From the NCBI GenBank assembly GCA_049508565.1, contig JBELAT010000165.1, positions 1-6,454 on the forward strand: a stretch of DNA of 6,454 bases, read 5' to 3'. The DNA comes from CAIRNS01 sp049508565. Lineage in GTDB: Bacteria > Elusimicrobiota > Endomicrobiia > Endomicrobiales > CAIRNS01. Positions 5,625 through 6,454 of this stretch are shown piece by piece; the first letter of the stretch is position 1; each line of letters begins with the position of its first letter. The notes under the pieces are model-generated. The model ran no database searches, was not told where the DNA came from, and saw only the letters and a program-made list of their open reading frames with translations. The translations under genes were made by a program, and so were the position numbers.

Positions 5625-6454
5625 AGCACTCTACGCGCTATTAATTATTCTGCTACTGTTTCTCCTGCAGCCTCACGGCGGTACCTGGGCATGGCTTGCC
5701 AATATGCGGTGGTTATACGTATTTCTGGTTGCCTTTATTTTTGCGTATCTTCTGACTCCTGTTTCTATTTATCTTGGCTGGCGCTTTAACATACTCGATA
5801 ATCCTGACGTGCACCGGAAATTTCAAGCAAAACCTGTGCCCCGTATCGGCGGCCTCGCAATCTTTCTTGCCATACTACTCTCAACAATTCGCAACTTTGA
5901 ATTTTCGCCGCAACTTACCGCATTGATGATAGCCTCATCCCTTATGTTTTTTCTCGGATTTGTTGATGACATATATCCTTTGCGGGCATCGTTCCGGATA
6001 GGGGTGCAAATAATCGCATCGCTCATAGTCGTTAACAGCGGTATTTATATAACTATTATCCCGCTACACTGGCCGTTCCATTACGCATTATCAGCTATCA
6101 TTACCGTTGTATGGCTCATCGGAATGTCCAATGCCATTAATTTCATGGATGGGGTTGACGGGTTATGTACCAGCATGGTTGCGTTGACTTCGACCCTGTT
6201 TTTTCTTATCAGCTGGCATACCCATCAAACATATGTATCATTCCTGCTCATCGCCCTCAGCGGTGCCTGCCTGGGGTTTTTGCCCTACAACTGGAAACGG
6301 GCAACGGTTTATCTCGGCGACGCCGGATCGACCTTTATAGGATTTTTAATAGCTGCTCTTGCCGTCATGGGAGCGTGGTCTGATTATAATCCGATGGTTG
6401 CACTATCAACGCCACTCATGATACTTGGCATCCCTATTTTTGATATGATCTATA
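5608..6454 (+). CDS. WecA/MraY-type polyprenyl-phosphate sugar-1-phosphate transferase (3' partial)
   Basis: This integral membrane enzyme transfers an N-acetylhexosamine-1-phosphate from a UDP-sugar to polyprenyl phosphate, the first step of lipid-linked glycan assembly. The 282 visible residues read without stop to the window edge. Motifs are KPVPRIGGLAIF at 75-86, GFVDD at 117-121 (Asp120 and Asp121, the metal/substrate acid pair), NAINFMDGVDGL at 175-186 (Asn178, Asp181, Asp184), LGDAGS at 236-241, and PIFDMIY at the edge. Hydrophobic helices are numerous, for example residues 8-20, 37-57, 103-118, 134-150 and 158-173. The NxxNFxDGxDG signature points to the WecA-like branch, which uses UDP-GlcNAc-type donors, rather than MraY proper. 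ATG 5608 lies inside the end of the PIG-L gene (17-base overlap), with only a weak GGA ahead, so translation is probably coupled. The C-terminal part, including the histidine-rich loop expected after PIFD, is outside the window. Confidence 0.94.
   Translation, partial: MSSTRKALYALLIILLLFLLQPHGGTWAWLANMRWLYVFLVAFIFAYLLTPVSIYLGWRFNILDNPDVHRKFQAKPVPRIGGLAIFLAILLSTIRNFEFSPQLTALMIASSLMFFLGFVDDIYPLRASFRIGVQIIASLIVVNSGIYITIIPLHWPFHYALSAIITVVWLIGMSNAINFMDGVDGLCTSMVALTSTLFFLISWHTHQTYVSFLLIALSGACLGFLPYNWKRATVYLGDAGSTFIGFLIAALAVMGAWSDYNPMVALSTPLMILGIPIFDMIY

Overview
The window looks like part of a surface-polysaccharide or lipid-linked glycan locus from a bacterium, probably a Gram-negative and possibly an uncultured lineage such as Omnitrophota or Desulfobacterota. 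That placement is an impression from the gene mix and the GT4 sequence style, not a measured result. All recognised genes lie on the + strand, and base composition is moderate throughout, with AT-rich intergenic stretches. No rRNA, tRNA, CRISPR array or transposase is visible.

Layout. (1) 1-723 is the C-terminal kinase core of a sensor histidine kinase whose sensor part lies upstream of the window. (2) After a 139-base gap with a good extended -10 promoter comes a YgjP/DUF45-type zinc metallopeptidase (869-1423). (3) 1424-1622 has no recognised gene. It holds a 12-bp palindrome, a 7-bp tandem repeat, an unrecognised 51-codon ORF and an 11-bp palindrome. (4) A GT4 glycosyltransferase follows. 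Its reading frame clearly continues upstream of the first usual start codon (GTG 1845) to about 1623, but no ATG, GTG or TTG exists there. The start is therefore either a rare AUU or hidden by a one-base shift in an A6 run. (5) A secreted PHP-fold metallohydrolase of CehA/McbA type (2764-3999) overlaps the end of the GT4 gene. (6) The 310-base gap 4000-4309 holds a striking pair of identical-design palindromes (AGAATNATTCT twice, centres 15 bp apart) and a weak promoter almost touching the next start codon. (7) A tight run follows: WbqC-family protein (4310-4975), PIG-L-type deacetylase (4992-5624) and a WecA/MraY-type polyprenyl-phosphate sugar-1-phosphate transferase (5608 to the window edge).

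How the genes may work together. The WecA/MraY-type enzyme would load the first N-acetylhexosamine phosphate onto polyprenyl phosphate. The PIG-L enzyme could remove the N-acetyl group from a sugar intermediate, the GT4 enzyme would extend the chain, and the WbqC protein would make an undefined modification, perhaps on the exposed amine. The secreted PHP hydrolase would act outside the cytoplasm. The individual family assignments are firm; the combined pathway is inference.

The most interesting observations are the anomalous GT4 translation start, the tandem dyad at 4070-4095, the lost second Glu of the GT4 EX7E motif, and the PIG-L/WbqC pairing.
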